Assembly (NCBI GenBank): GCA_030285985.1
Contig: CP127384.1
Span: forward strand, 1,848,501 to 1,912,500
Length of the DNA: 64,000 bases
Source: Aquidulcibacter paucihalophilus
GTDB taxonomy: Bacteria; Pseudomonadota; Alphaproteobacteria; Caulobacterales; Caulobacteraceae
Direction of reading: 5' to 3'
Position numbers and translations under genes: made by a program. The notes under the pieces were generated by a model. The model worked only from the letters and a program-made list of their open reading frames with translations, was not told the origin of the DNA and did not search any database. Below are positions 63,496 through 64,000 of this stretch, piece by piece (the stretch's first letter is position 1; each line of letters starts with the position of its first letter).

Positions 63496-64000
63496 TCAGA
63501 TCATCGCCATGCCGCCGTTCACGTGCAGGGTCTGCCCCGTGACATAGGCGGCTTCGTCCGAGGACAGATAGACGGCAGCGGCGGCGATCTCGTCGCCCGT
63601 ACCGAGGCGGCCGGCGGGGATGTTCTTCAGAATGGTCTCGCGCTGGGTGTCGTTCAGGACGTCGGTCATGGGCGAGGCGATGAAGCCGGGCGCGATGCAG
63701 TTGACCGTGATGCCGCGCGAGCCGACTTCCTGCGCCAGCGACTTGGAGAAACCGATCATGCCGGCCTTGGAGGCGGCGTAGTTGGTCTGGCCGGGGTTGC
63801 CGGTGACTCCGACCACCGAGGTGATGCCGATGATGCGGCCCGAACGGCGTTTCATCATCCCCTTCATCGCGGCGCGCGACAGGCGGAAATAGCTCTCGAG
63901 ATTGACCCGGATCACATCCTGGAAGTCCTCGTCCTTCATCCGCATCAGAAGGCCGTCCTTTGTGATCCCGGCGTTGGCGACGAGGATGTCGAGAGGGGCG
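63496..64000 (-). CDS. fabG: 3-oxoacyl-ACP reductase FabG, C-terminal part (5' end outside the window)
   Basis: FabG reduces 3-oxoacyl-ACP with NADPH. About 167 codons are visible, in frame to the window edge. The short-chain dehydrogenase marks are complete: NAGIT near the edge, the catalytic serine in IIGITSVVGVTGNPGQ, and Tyr and Lys in NYAASKAGMIGFS. The ending YVTGQTLHVNGGMAMI is typical. It lies upstream of acpP and fabF on the same strand, forming the fab cluster. Confidence 0.96.
   Translation of the reverse strand, partial: APLDILVANAGITKDGLLMRMKDEDFQDVIRVNLESYFRLSRAAMKGMMKRRSGRIIGITSVVGVTGNPGQTNYAASKAGMIGFSKSLAQEVGSRGITVNCIAPGFIASPMTDVLNDTQRETILKNIPAGRLGTGDEIAAAAVYLSSDEAAYVTGQTLHVNGGMAMI

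Noticed and set aside
1..64000. tRNA or rRNA genes, CRISPR arrays, transposases, integrases, prophage
   Set aside because: Gaps between genes were scanned by eye on both strands and none shows these; the window reads as core chromosome apart from the small repeats and the cassette described.

Overview
The window is a 64 kb stretch of high-GC chromosomal DNA that reads as core genome of an alphaproteobacterium of the order Caulobacterales, most probably Brevundimonas or a close relative. The basis is a MipZ division regulator close to the Caulobacter protein, an HdaA-type DnaA homologue, an NDUFA12 complex I subunit, a TrmFO tRNA methyltransferase, and promoter-like sites of the Caulobacter housekeeping type (TTG-N10..15-GCTA). 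The species call is inference from gene content; no search was run. No rRNA, tRNA, CRISPR array, integrase or classical insertion sequence was seen.

Layout. 1-6.3 kb: end of uvrA, a CPBP protease, two related membrane proteins, trmFO, an MpaB-like oxygenase and a SnoaL-like protein. 6.4-11.6 kb: a phytoene-synthase-like gene, DUF998, a PuuD-type membrane protein and the yajC-secD-secF operon. 11.7-17.9 kb: surE-pcm-nlpD, serS, thiS-thiG, with two long palindromic elements. 18-22 kb: aroQ-accB-accC-aat, then DUF2155 and NDUFA12. 22.2-26.2 kb: an 803-residue protein that looks like a class II ribonucleotide reductase stripped of its catalytic cysteines, and two secreted pentapeptide-repeat proteins. 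26.2-33.4 kb: aspS, hdaA, a DUF559 nuclease-like gene bracketed by inverted REP-like hairpin pairs, and gatCAB split by a low-GC ORFan. 33.5-45.2 kb: ruvX, an AEC transporter, pyrB with an apparently inactive dihydroorotase, plsY-dprA-topA, a DnaJ-domain protein, mipZ, a SPOR lipoprotein and panC. 45.2-49.8 kb: a TPR protein, three tandem I78-inhibitor-like lipoproteins, holC and pepA. 50-58.7 kb: lptF-lptG-lptD-surA-pdxA-rsmA, an envelope biogenesis operon. 58.7-64 kb: gmk, yicC, mltG, fabF, acpP, a small membrane protein and the 3' part of fabG.

How they fit together. lptFG, lptD and surA serve LPS export and outer-membrane protein folding; yajC-secDF serve protein export; fabG-acpP-fabF, accBC and plsY cover fatty acid and phospholipid synthesis; mltG and nlpD act on the cell wall; mipZ and hdaA time division and replication. 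aspS (with the His typical of non-discriminating AspRS) and gatCAB together can make Asn-tRNA(Asn) by transamidation.

Best leads for new biology: the RNR-derived pseudoenzyme at 22.2-24.6 kb; the DUF559 cassette whose flanking hairpins show compensatory changes and appear to supply both its start signal and its stop codon; the metal-site-less dihydroorotase beside pyrB; the three I78-like lipoproteins with a conserved CTTCP; and the low-GC gene inside the gat operon.
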